From positions 1-64,000 of the forward strand of contig NZ_QTQP01000009.1 of assembly GCF_003854275.1 (NCBI RefSeq): 64,000 nucleotides of DNA, in the 5' to 3' direction. The notes below the pieces were generated by a model. The model had not been told where the DNA came from, did no database searches, and saw nothing but the letters and a program-made list of their open reading frames with translations. Source of the stretch: Burkholderia sp. Bp8963 (GTDB lineage Bacteria; Pseudomonadota; Gammaproteobacteria; Burkholderiales; Burkholderiaceae). Each line of letters opens with the position of its first letter. Position 1 is the stretch's first letter. A program made the position numbers and the translations under genes. This document shows, piece after piece, positions 38,190-46,624 of this stretch.

Positions 38190-38474
38190 GTGTCACCGGC
38201 AGACGTTGGAATCGGCACGCGGCTGCTGCTGCTCACGCCCGAGCTGTGGGTTGCCGCGCAGATCCGCAAGCGCGCGGTGACGATGGCGTGGACGCCGGGG
38301 CTCACACTCGATTACGCGCGCGCGCTCAGCATGCTCGCCGATCCTCGGCCGTTTGCGTGGTGGAAGGTCGCGCGCTCGGCGGTGAAGGGGATCATCGCGT
38401 CGCGCCGCGCGTGGCGCGAGCAGGACAGCGCCGCGCTGTCGTCGGGCGGTTCGCGCACGGCGTCGGCCGAGTAG
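38190..38474 (+). pseudogene. Probable 3' remnant of a larger gene
   Basis: An open frame of 94 codons begins with GTG right after an in-frame stop and has no ribosome site. From about codon 7 it shows strong GC3 bias like real genes and reads as a coherent C-terminal segment (TRLLLLTPELWVAAQIRKRAVTMAW, then YARALSMLADPRPFAWWKVARSAV). No family was recognised. The abrupt start suggests loss of the 5' part. A genuine small protein cannot be excluded. Confidence 0.45.
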
Positions 38475-38561
38475 CGTCGGCGGGGCATTCGTAGCTTGCG
38501 ACGTTGCGTGCCGACCATGCGAGACCGACCGGCCGGTCGGCTCGCCGCGCTTCCCGCGTCG

Positions 38562-39476
38562 TCAGAAAATCGACCGCTCCGAATACGTCGTCAGCCACTC
38601 CAGCGCCAGCTGGCCCGCGAGCGAGTTGCCGTTCGCGTCGAGCCCCGGCGCCCACACGCACACGGCCATCTCGCCCGGCAGCACCGCAACGATGCCGCCG
38701 CCAACGCCGCTCTTCGCGGGCAGGCCGACGCGGTACACGAAGTCGCCGGCCGCGTCGTAGGTGCCGCAGGTCAGCATCAGCGCGGACAGCCGTTTCGCGG
38801 AACTCGAATCGACGATGCGCTCGCCCGTGACGGGCGCGACGCCGCCGTTCGCGAGGAACAGCGCGGCCTGCGCGAGCTCGACGCAGTTCATCGTGATCGC
38901 GCACTGTCGGCAATACGCATCGACGACGGTTTCCGGCGGCATCTGCATGTTGCCGAAGCTCGCCATGAAATGCGCCATCGCGCGGTTGCGCTCCGCATGC
39001 TGAAGCTCGGACAGCGCGACGCGCGAATCGTAATCGATGTCGGTCGCGCCGATCAGCCGCCGCACGAATTCGACGAGCGCGGTCTCGGCCTTCACGAAGC
39101 GGCGGCACAGCACGTCGGTCACGACGAGCGCGCCGGCATTGATGAACGGATTGCGCGGCTTGCCGCGCTCGCTTTCGAGCTGCACGAGCGAGTTGAACGC
39201 GGTGCCCGACGGCTCGCGTCCGACCCGCTCCCACAGCGCGTCGCCGAGCATCTGGAATGCGAGCGTGCACGCGAACAGCTTGGAGATGCTCTGGATCGAG
39301 AAGCGCTCTTGGGCGTCGCCGACCGTGTAAACGTTTCCGTCGAGCGTCACGACCGCCATGCCGAACTTGTCGGCGGGCACTTTCGCAAGCTCGGGGATGT
39401 AGTCGGCGACGCGGCCCTGGCCGATCCAGGGGGCGAGTTCGGTGTGGATGCGTTCGAGGATCGGTTGATAATTCAT
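38562..39476 (-). CDS. glsA: Glutaminase
   Basis: This 304-residue serine-dependent glutaminase hydrolyses glutamine to glutamate and ammonia. The catalytic S-x-x-K tetrad is in FSIQSISKLFA (residues about 60-70). Other conserved elements are PFINAGALVVTD, the FMASFGNM helix, a YCRQCAI segment and the C-terminal VGLPAKSGVGGGIVAVLPG. Length equals the family norm with ATG 39476 (MNYQPILERI); an upstream start at 39554 would add 26 atypical residues. It may serve nitrogen supply or acid resistance. Transcribed alone. Confidence 0.95.
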   Translation of the reverse strand: MNYQPILERIHTELAPWIGQGRVADYIPELAKVPADKFGMAVVTLDGNVYTVGDAQERFSIQSISKLFACTLAFQMLGDALWERVGREPSGTAFNSLVQLESERGKPRNPFINAGALVVTDVLCRRFVKAETALVEFVRRLIGATDIDYDSRVALSELQHAERNRAMAHFMASFGNMQMPPETVVDAYCRQCAITMNCVELAQAALFLANGGVAPVTGERIVDSSSAKRLSALMLTCGTYDAAGDFVYRVGLPAKSGVGGGIVAVLPGEMAVCVWAPGLDANGNSLAGQLALEWLTTYSERSIF

Positions 39477-39707
39477 GAGGTCAGGCGAGGGCGCGCGGCG
39501 CCCGGATTTCGGCGAGCCCGTATGGAACCGTCTCGGCGCGAATTCGTCAAGCACCGCGCGTGCAACCCGGCCTTCGCACCCCCATTTTCGAGATGAGAAC
39601 GTCAGCGATCGTCAGGCGCAGTATCATGCGATACGTTTCGGCCGACGAGACCACCCCGGCGCAGGCCGGCTGCGTCGCCGCTTTCCGTACGATTCAACCG
39701 TTTGCCC

Positions 39708-40418
39708 ATGTCCTTCCGGATCCTGCTCGTCGAAGACGACACCCGCTTGTCCGCGCTGATCGCCGGCTACCTGCGCAAGAACGACTACGAAGTCGACACC
39801 GTGCTGCATGGCGATGCCGCCGTGCCGGCGATCCTGTCCATGCGCCCGGATCTCGTCATTCTCGACGTGAACCTGCCGGGCAAGGACGGTTTCGAGATCT
39901 GCCGCGAGGCGCGCAGGCAGTACGACGGCGTGATCATCATGGTGACGGCGCGCGACGAGCCGTTCGACGAACTGCTCGGCCTCGAGATCGGTGCCGACGA
40001 CTACGTGCGCAAGCCGGTCGAGCCGCGCATCCTGCTCGCGCGGATCAAGGCGCAGCTGCGCCGCACGCCCGCGCGCGGCACCGACCCGTCGGCCGCGCAG
40101 CCCGAGCGCTTCGCGTTCGGCAAGTTCACGATCGACCGCACCGATCGCACCGTCGTGTTGCCCGACGGCAGCGCGCCGGACCTGACCTCGGCCGAGTTCG
40201 ACCTGCTGTGGGCGCTCGTCAGCCACGCGGGCGAAGTCGTCAGCCGCGACGACCTGATGCTGCAGCTACGCGGCGTCGAATTCGACGGGCTTGACCGCAC
40301 GATCGACGGCCGCATCTCCAAGCTGCGCCGCAAACTGCGCGACGACGCGAGCAACCCGCAGCGGATCAAGACGATCCGCAGCAAGGGCTACCAGTTCAGC
40401 AAGCATGCGTGGGAATGA
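39708..40418 (+). CDS. OmpR-family response regulator, RstA-like
   Basis: This 236-residue regulator has a receiver domain with acidic pocket EDD (residues 9-11), phospho-acceptor D in LVILDVNLPGKDGFE near 52, T in MVTARDE and K in YVRKPVEPR near 103. The winged helix is at 130-232, ending RTIDGRISKLRRKL...IKTIRSKGYQF. The sequence order and kinase partner resemble RstA. The histidine kinase gene overlaps its 3' end. ATG 39708 was preferred to a TTG six bases earlier. Confidence 0.92.
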   Translation: MSFRILLVEDDTRLSALIAGYLRKNDYEVDTVLHGDAAVPAILSMRPDLVILDVNLPGKDGFEICREARRQYDGVIIMVTARDEPFDELLGLEIGADDYVRKPVEPRILLARIKAQLRRTPARGTDPSAAQPERFAFGKFTIDRTDRTVVLPDGSAPDLTSAEFDLLWALVSHAGEVVSRDDLMLQLRGVEFDGLDRTIDGRISKLRRKLRDDASNPQRIKTIRSKGYQFSKHAWE

Positions 40419-41520
40419 CGTGCCCCGTCTGTCGCCGCTGCGCTACGTCAAGTGGCGCTGGCTGCATTTCCGCCGCTCGTGGACGGATACGCGCGCGGAC
40501 CGGATCCCGAGCTGGTCGCGCCTCTATTTGCGCACCTACCTGCAGTTGCTCGGCCTCGTGCTGCTGACGGCGCTCGTGCCGGCCCTCGCGCTCGCCGTCG
40601 TGCTGTCGCCGCAAGTGGTGTGGCACGCGTTCGATGCGTTGCCGGGCGATATCTGGCTCGTCGTCGCGTTCGTGGTGTCCTTGCCGGCGCTCGCCGCGTA
40701 CCGCTGGATGCGGCCCGTATGGTCGGATCTCGTGATGGTGCGCGAGCGCGCAATCGACTTCACCGGCGGGCGTTTCAATACGCGCGCGCGCGAATCGCAC
40801 AGCGTGATCATCGGCCCGCTTGCGCGCACGCTGAACGCGCTCGCGATGCGCATGGAGCGGCTGATCGCCGCGCAGCGCGACCTCACGAACGGCATCTCGC
40901 ATGAATTGCGCACGCCGCTCGCGCGCGTGCGCTTCGCGCTCGAGATCCTGCGCGAGCCCGGTTCGGCGGCCGAATACGAAGCCGCGCTCGACGGCATCGC
41001 GCAGGATGTGACCGAGCTCGACGAGCTGATCGACATGAGCCTCACGTACGCGCGGCTCGAATACAGCTCGCTGCAGTCGAACCTCGAGCCGACCGCGCTC
41101 GCCGCGTGGTTCGAGCATCAGGTCAGCGACGCCGCGCTGCTGTATCCGGAGAAATCGATCGACACGCGCATCGCGATCGCGACCGACGTGCGCGTGAAGA
41201 TGGACCGGCGGCTGATGTCGTATGCGATGCGTAATCTGCTGCGCAACGCGAGCAAGTACGCGCGCTCGCAGATCGCGGCCGGCATCGCGATCGGGCACGG
41301 CAACATCTGCATCTACGTCGAGGACGACGGCCCCGGCGTGCCCGAGCACGAACGCGAGCGGATCTTCGACGCGTTCGTGCGGCTCGACCGCCGCACGGGC
41401 GGCTACGGGCTCGGCCTCGCGATCACGCGCCAGGTGCTGCATGCGCACAACGGGCGGATCGCGGTCGCCGATCCGGCCGCGCTCGGCGGCGCACGCTTCG
41501 AGATCAGCTGGCCGGTGTAG
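40405..41520 (+). CDS. Sensor histidine kinase, RstB-like
   Basis: This 371-residue kinase has two membrane segments (about residues 42-66 and 78-95) around a very short periplasmic loop, a HAMP-like linker, and an H-box GISHELRTPLARVRFALEIL near 168. Its N-box is MRNLLRNASKYA near 276, its G1 box VEDDGPGVPEHERERIF near 308 and its G2 box GGYGLGLAI. The start overlaps the response regulator stop by 14 bases. The tiny sensor loop suggests it detects membrane state, a small ion or a partner protein. Signal unknown. Confidence 0.92.
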   Translation: MRGNDVPRLSPLRYVKWRWLHFRRSWTDTRADRIPSWSRLYLRTYLQLLGLVLLTALVPALALAVVLSPQVVWHAFDALPGDIWLVVAFVVSLPALAAYRWMRPVWSDLVMVRERAIDFTGGRFNTRARESHSVIIGPLARTLNALAMRMERLIAAQRDLTNGISHELRTPLARVRFALEILREPGSAAEYEAALDGIAQDVTELDELIDMSLTYARLEYSSLQSNLEPTALAAWFEHQVSDAALLYPEKSIDTRIAIATDVRVKMDRRLMSYAMRNLLRNASKYARSQIAAGIAIGHGNICIYVEDDGPGVPEHERERIFDAFVRLDRRTGGYGLGLAITRQVLHAHNGRIAVADPAALGGARFEISWPV

Positions 41521-41539
41521 CGATCTGCTTGCGCCGTGC

Positions 41540-43894
41540 TCAATACGTGCGGCCGAGCTGGAAATACAGGTTGCGCCGCCCGCCCGGCGCGAGCGCGATA
41601 CCGACGTAGAGTGGGCCGAACGACGTCGTCAGGCTGGTGAAGAACGAATAGCTCTGCTTGAGCGGCCCGGAGGTGACGTCGCTGTCGAGCGACCAGACGT
41701 TGCCGAGTTCCGCGCTCGCGCCGACGAACAGTGCCTTGACGGGCGACGCGTTGAACGTCATCAGCTGGTTCATGTACGTGACCTGCCCGTAGACGAGCGC
41801 GTTGCCGTTGAGCTGGTCCGCGGCATACGCGGCCAGATGCTGGAAGCCGCCGAGCGTGAAGTCCAGCAGGTTGACGGGGCTCACGCCGCCGAAGCTCTTG
41901 CCGGCCTCGATGCTCGCATTGATGCTGTGGCGTCCGAACTGCTGCGCGACCATCGCCTTGCCGAACAATTCGGTGTACTGCCGCTGCTCGCTCGACACGA
42001 GCGACCGCTCGGCCCGCACTTCGCCGAAGTAGCCCTTGCGCGGGAACAGCGGGTCGTCGAGCTGGTCGATCACGAGCCGCGCGCGCGCGCTGAGCTGCCG
42101 GCCGTTCGTGCCGCTGAACAGGAACTCGGTCGGCTGGCCGTCCGGCCCGATCGCGATCGGCACGTTGTAGTCCGGCGACGCATAGCCGTGCGCATACGCG
42201 AGACCGATGCGGAAATCACCGAGGCGCCGGATCGGCACGCCGAAATCGAAGCCGACGCGTTCGGTCTGCAGCCGGAACTGCGTGAGCTTGACGTCGTCGG
42301 CGTAGGCGTTCGCGAAGCGCCGCTCGTATTCCGCATACGGCGCGAAATAAAGCCCGGTGCCGGTCGACAGCGGCTGGCGCAGCTCGACGCGCACCGCCTG
42401 GCGATCGCTGCCGAGCGTCGTGTCGGCGCGGAATTCGAGGCCCGAGTCGGTGAGCCACGGCCGCCGGTAGCCGAGGTGCAGCCGGAAGCCGCCTTCATCG
42501 GTGGAACTGCTCGACATCCCGAGCCCGAACAGCAGGAAGTTCGGACCCCAGTATTTCTCGCGCGCGTCGATCACGAGCCGGTTCTCGTCGTCATGGCTCA
42601 CGACCTGCTGCGTGACGCTCTCGAAATTGCCGCTCGTCGACAGCGCGAGCAGGTCCTGGCTCACGGCCTTCGGATCGTAGAGGTCGCCGGGCTTCACGCG
42701 CAGCGCGTCGAAGACGACCCGCTTCGGCACGCCGCCGTTCGTGCGCACGTCGATGCCGGTGATCCGGATCGGCTGCGGCAGCGGCTGCGTGTGCGCGGAC
42801 CGGTACGCCGCGTATTGCTCGGGCGTGAGCGCGAAGTGTTGCAACTGCGGCAGCGCGGCTTTCGCGGCGGCCTCGCCTGCGGCGATCGCCTGGCTCGCGT
42901 TCTGGAAATCGGTAAACGACAACGCGCCGAGCTCGGGCTTGAGCAGCACGTCCTGCCCGGTGATCTGCTTGTGCTGCGACGCGACGTTCTGGCGGATCAG
43001 GATGCCGATCATCTGCTGCATCACGTCGGCCGGCGACGCGAGCGCGTCGAGCGGGCGCAGCGGCGAGCCGATGTCGACCGCGATCACGACGTTCGCGCCC
43101 ATCGCGCGCGCGGTGTCGACCGGGAGGTTGCTGACGAGGCCGCCGTCCACCAGCGCGCGGCCGTTGATCTCGGCGGGCGCGAACAGGCCGGGCATCGCCA
43201 TGCTCGCGCGGATCGCGAGCGGCAGCGAACCATGGTCGAGCACGACCATCTGCCCGGTCTGCAGGTCGGTCGCGATTGCGCGGTACGGGATCGGCAGCCG
43301 GTCGAACGCCTGGTTGATCGGCACGGCGGCGGTCCAGTCCGCGAGCAGCGCCTGCAGCCGGTTGCCCTGCACGAGGCCCGCCGGCGCCTTCACGCCTTTC
43401 GTGCCGAAGCCGAGCGTCAGGCCGCTCGCGTACAGGCGCTCGTCCTCGCGGCGGCTCTGCGGGAGGTCCGCGCGCTCGGTGACGTCGAACGCGACGTCGG
43501 CGAGATTGACCTGCGACAGGCGCTTCTGAATTTCGTCGGCGGCCATGCCGCTCGCGAACAGGCCGCCGACCACCGCGCCCATGCTGGTGCCGGCGATGCA
43601 GTCGACCGGGATGCGGTTTTCCTCGAGCACCTTCAGCACGCCGAGGTGCGCGTAGCCGCGCGCGCCGCCGCCGGACAGCACGAGCCCGACCGCCGGCCTG
43701 CCGGGCGGGCCGCCGTCGGGTGTGCAGGCATGCGAAGCAAGTGCCGGTGCGGCGGACACGTCGGTCGGGGCCGACGGGGCGGTCATATCGGCCGCCGGTG
43801 CGGATTGCGCGGCGGCGGCGCAGCACCAGACGGCGACGAGCATCGGACAAAGGCGGCGCAACCGCTGCCAGCGGTGAGAATCGGGCGCTGTCAT
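41540..43894 (-). CDS. Patatin-like phospholipase with outer-membrane barrel (type Vd)
   Basis: This 784-residue protein has a signal peptide, then a patatin lipase domain (about residues 65-260) with oxyanion GGGARGYAHLG, nucleophile GTSMGAVVGG and catalytic aspartate in ALVDGGLVSNLP. A POTRA-like domain (330-400, IRITGIDVRTNGG) and a C-terminal beta barrel ending in an aromatic residue (NLYFQLGRTY) follow. This order matches PlpD of Pseudomonas, a type Vd autotransporter whose lipase acts on phospholipids. Start taken at ATG 43894; the frame is open upstream. Confidence 0.92.
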   Translation of the reverse strand: MTAPDSHRWQRLRRLCPMLVAVWCCAAAAQSAPAADMTAPSAPTDVSAAPALASHACTPDGGPPGRPAVGLVLSGGGARGYAHLGVLKVLEENRIPVDCIAGTSMGAVVGGLFASGMAADEIQKRLSQVNLADVAFDVTERADLPQSRREDERLYASGLTLGFGTKGVKAPAGLVQGNRLQALLADWTAAVPINQAFDRLPIPYRAIATDLQTGQMVVLDHGSLPLAIRASMAMPGLFAPAEINGRALVDGGLVSNLPVDTARAMGANVVIAVDIGSPLRPLDALASPADVMQQMIGILIRQNVASQHKQITGQDVLLKPELGALSFTDFQNASQAIAAGEAAAKAALPQLQHFALTPEQYAAYRSAHTQPLPQPIRITGIDVRTNGGVPKRVVFDALRVKPGDLYDPKAVSQDLLALSTSGNFESVTQQVVSHDDENRLVIDAREKYWGPNFLLFGLGMSSSSTDEGGFRLHLGYRRPWLTDSGLEFRADTTLGSDRQAVRVELRQPLSTGTGLYFAPYAEYERRFANAYADDVKLTQFRLQTERVGFDFGVPIRRLGDFRIGLAYAHGYASPDYNVPIAIGPDGQPTEFLFSGTNGRQLSARARLVIDQLDDPLFPRKGYFGEVRAERSLVSSEQRQYTELFGKAMVAQQFGRHSINASIEAGKSFGGVSPVNLLDFTLGGFQHLAAYAADQLNGNALVYGQVTYMNQLMTFNASPVKALFVGASAELGNVWSLDSDVTSGPLKQSYSFFTSLTTSFGPLYVGIALAPGGRRNLYFQLGRTY

Positions 43895-44195
43895 CGTGGT
43901 TATCTGGCGGGATCGGGCGTCGACAGCCTGCCGGGAGCAGTCAAAAAGCAGGCAAAACCGAGAGATTAACGTGTTTTGCGCGGGCGACGCGAGACGCGGA
44001 CGCGCATCTGCGGGCGGAAATGCGACGCTTTCGGTCACTTCGTCGCGAAAAAATCACGGGGATTATCTAAAGTATCGGCATCAATTGCCGCTATGCCGGA
44101 ATATGCCGGCACGCGCCGTGCGCTGCCGGACTGTACCGGAAGCGCGCGGGGCGGCACCCGAGGTGTTCCTCCCGTTCGTTCGTAAAGGCCTGATC

Positions 44196-45230
44196 ATGTC
44201 GCACCCGCTGTTCGGAAAGATGTTTGCGCAATCCGTTGCAATGGATCCCGGAACGGCGAGCACGCGCATCTACACGCCCGAGCGCGGCGTCGTGCTGAAC
44301 CAGCCGTCGGTCATCTGCTTTCGCAAGCGCGACGGCGCCGCGGCACGTCCGACGCTCGAGGCGGTCGGCGAGCGCGCGAAGGCGCTGCTCGGCCGCGCGC
44401 CCGGGCATATCGAGGCGGTGCGGCCGCTGCAGCACGGCGTGATCGCGGATGCGCACGCGGCCGAGCAGATGATCCGCCAGTTCATCGACATGTCGCGCAC
44501 GCGGACGCGCTTTGGCCGGCGCGTCGACGTGACGCTGTGCGTGCCGTCCGGGGCGACCGCGGTCGAGCGCCGCGCGATCCGCGATGCCGCGTACGCAGCC
44601 GGCGCGTGGAAGGTCGAGCTGATCGAGGAATCGCTGGCTGCCGGGCTTGGCGCGGGCCTGCCGGTGACCGAAGCGGTCGGCTCGCTCGTCGTCGACATCG
44701 GCGGCGGCACGACCGAAGTCGCGGTGATCGCGCTCGGCGGGATCGTCTATCGCGAGGCGATCCGCGTTGGCGGCGACCAGTTCGACGCGGCGATCGTCAA
44801 CTACGTGCGCAACCTGTACGGCGTGCTGCTCGGCGACCAGACCGCCGAGCATGTGAAGAAGACGATCGGCTCGGCGACCTCCGCGGTGCCGCGCGAGTCG
44901 ATGCGCGCGGTCGGCCGCGGCGTCCAGGACGGGCTGCCGCGCACGATCGAGCTGTCGAATCACGATGTCGCGGAAGCGCTGGCCGGCCTGCTGAAGCAGG
45001 TGACCGGCGCGGTGAAATCGGTGCTCGAGAACGCGCCGGCCGAGCTCGTCACCGACATCGCGCATCACGGCGCGGTGCTGACGGGCGGCGGCGCGTTGCT
45101 CGCGCATCTCGGGCGCTTGCTGCTCGACGAAACCGGGCTGACGGTGCGGATCGCCGACGAGCCGGCAACCTGCGCGGTGCGCGGGGCCGGCGCGGCGATG
45201 GGGCGGCTCGCGATGTGCGCGCCCGATTGA
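44196..45230 (+). CDS. MreB-like actin-family paralogue
   Basis: This 344-residue actin-fold ATPase resembles MreB: phosphate-1 motif VAMDPGTASTRIYT (MreB usually has DLGTANT), LQHGVIADAHAAEQMIRQFI, VCVPSGATAVERRAI, phosphate-2 motif VVDIGGGTTEVAVIALGG and adenosine motif VLTGGGALLAHL. It is not followed by mreC or mreD and so is a solitary extra copy. Substitutions in the first motif and the loss of the usual N-terminal membrane helix suggest altered assembly. Role in cell shape is possible but unproven. Confidence 0.88.
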   Translation: MSHPLFGKMFAQSVAMDPGTASTRIYTPERGVVLNQPSVICFRKRDGAAARPTLEAVGERAKALLGRAPGHIEAVRPLQHGVIADAHAAEQMIRQFIDMSRTRTRFGRRVDVTLCVPSGATAVERRAIRDAAYAAGAWKVELIEESLAAGLGAGLPVTEAVGSLVVDIGGGTTEVAVIALGGIVYREAIRVGGDQFDAAIVNYVRNLYGVLLGDQTAEHVKKTIGSATSAVPRESMRAVGRGVQDGLPRTIELSNHDVAEALAGLLKQVTGAVKSVLENAPAELVTDIAHHGAVLTGGGALLAHLGRLLLDETGLTVRIADEPATCAVRGAGAAMGRLAMCAPD

Positions 45231-45569
45231 CGGCTGCGTGGCCGCGTCGGCGGACTCGGGTTTGCAGTCGTACACTTTTCTGATGGCGATGTGTCGCGCC
45301 GGTCATCGGCACGTTGCGCAGGCACGCAGCGTGCCGGCGCTTCGCGAAGGCCGGCTCCGGGAATGAACGTTCAGACCGCGGGAACGTGCGTGGCGGGCCG
45401 CGCTGCAGCGGCGCACATCACTTGTTCCCCGGGATAACCGACAACGCTGGCTCGTCAATCCTTCAATCCCGTGAACCGGGCCACGCGTGACGCCGCCGGG
45501 TCGACACGGTTTCGTCAGACGTGCTAGCGTACCTGCCGCGCGGCAACGGATCCGGGAGGCCAGGAACAA
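45231..45569. other. Intergenic region, nothing assigned
   Basis: This 339-base gap between the MreB paralogue and the YdcF gene has no convincing gene. It is rich in short GC palindromes. A promoter for the YdcF gene probably lies in its last 60 bases but was not resolved. Confidence 0.3.
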
Positions 45570-46229
45570 TTGAGAAGGAATACCAAGCGGGGCGTCGTCG
45601 CCCGGGCGTGCCGCGTGCTGGCCATCGTGGCGGCTGTCTGGGTGCTGGCCGCCGTCGGGCTGGCCGTGCGCGGCATGCGCATTCCGGACGGGCGGGCGGA
45701 CGTCACCGTGATCTTCGGCAATGCGCTGGATTCCGACGGAATGCCGGAGCCAGTTCTCGCGTCGCGCCTCGACGTCGGTGTGCAGTGCTACCGGTCGGGA
45801 CAGTGTCCGGCGATCCTCGTCAGCGGCGCGATCGACGGCCCCGGGCTCGACGAGGCGGCCGCGATGCGCGATTACCTGGTCGCGCGGGGCGTGCCGGCCG
45901 ACCGGATCGCCGTCGACAATCAGGGCGACAACACGCTCGCGACCGCGCAGCACGCGTTCGCGTACATGCAGGCGCACCACGCGACGAGCGTGCTGCTGGT
46001 CAGCCAGTTCTACCACCTTGCGCGGGCGCAGCTCGCGTTCGAGCGCGTCGGTGTCGATCGCGCGCAGATCCATGCCGCGTATCCGCGGCGGTTCGAATTG
46101 CGCGACCTGTATTCGAGCTGGCGGGAAGTGCCGGCGTACGCCGTCTATTCGGTCCGCCTCTGGTTGAATCCGGACGCGCGTCCCATGTCGTTCCGGCCGA
46201 TGCTGTATCTGCTGCGGCTGCTTTCCTGA
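45570..46229 (+). CDS. YdcF/DUF218-family membrane protein
   Basis: This 219-residue protein has one N-terminal membrane segment (residues 13-33, VLAIVAAVWVLAAVGLAV) and a DUF218 domain. The domain shows DVTVIFGNALDSDGMPEPVLASRLDVGV near 47-75, ILVSGAIDGPG, EAAAMRDYLVARGVPADRI and VLLVSQFYHLARAQLAFERVG. Family members are thought to act in envelope or exopolysaccharide biology, and ElyC belongs to this group. TTG start at 45570 has AGGAAC in front and no better ATG exists. Confidence 0.83.
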   Translation: MRRNTKRGVVARACRVLAIVAAVWVLAAVGLAVRGMRIPDGRADVTVIFGNALDSDGMPEPVLASRLDVGVQCYRSGQCPAILVSGAIDGPGLDEAAAMRDYLVARGVPADRIAVDNQGDNTLATAQHAFAYMQAHHATSVLLVSQFYHLARAQLAFERVGVDRAQIHAAYPRRFELRDLYSSWREVPAYAVYSVRLWLNPDARPMSFRPMLYLLRLLS

Positions 46230-46357
46230 GCGGCGCGGCGCCTTCTTGCCGCTTTCTGCCCGTGCCGCGCCATTGCGGCACGGATCGCCCCGATTCGCCA
46301 ATCCTTTCGCTGCTGTAAACATCAGATGGAATTATTTCGCCGGATAGCGATTATTGC

Positions 46358-46387
46358 TTGGCAATCGTGGCTGGTTTGACCTATACC
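46358..46387 (+). promoter_or_regulatory. Putative promoter of the autotransporter gene
   Basis: TTGGCA (46358-46363) and TATACC (46382-46387) with an 18-bp spacer. A second TTGAC word overlaps the spacer. Judged by eye. Confidence 0.45.
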
Positions 46388-46522
46388 TTGTCTGACAAAA
46401 CGCACGGCAGTACTCAAATCAACACAGAAAGCGTCGCTGCAAAAACCGGGGTGACCACCATGTCCTTCGACTAGTCGCGCATCCGCGATTCAAGGCCGAT
46501 TCCAGGATTTATCCACGAATGA

Positions 46523-46561
46523 CCGGCGTCGTTCCGACGAACGCCGGGCGGGGTTCTTTTT
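46523..46561 (+). terminator. Attenuator-like hairpin in the autotransporter leader
   Basis: CCGGCGT (46523-46529) pairs with ACGCCGG (46541-46547), extended inside by CGT with ACG. TTCTTTTT follows within 15 bases (46554-46561). It lies 63 bases upstream of the start codon on the coding strand, so it could end transcription prematurely or terminate read-through from the YdcF gene. Confidence 0.5.
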
Positions 46562-46624
46562 GCCCGCGATTTTGCGCTGTCTTCGATCCGATGTTTCGCC
46601 GTTTGCCTGATCAATGGGGGAAGC

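Larger units (their letters stand above)
46230..46624. other. Leader region of the autotransporter gene
   Basis: This 395-base AT-richer gap precedes the autotransporter. It holds a sigma70-like promoter (46358-46387) and a hairpin with a following T-run (46523-46561), so the mRNA would have a leader of roughly 230 nt. No small open frame with good start support was accepted. Confidence 0.5.
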
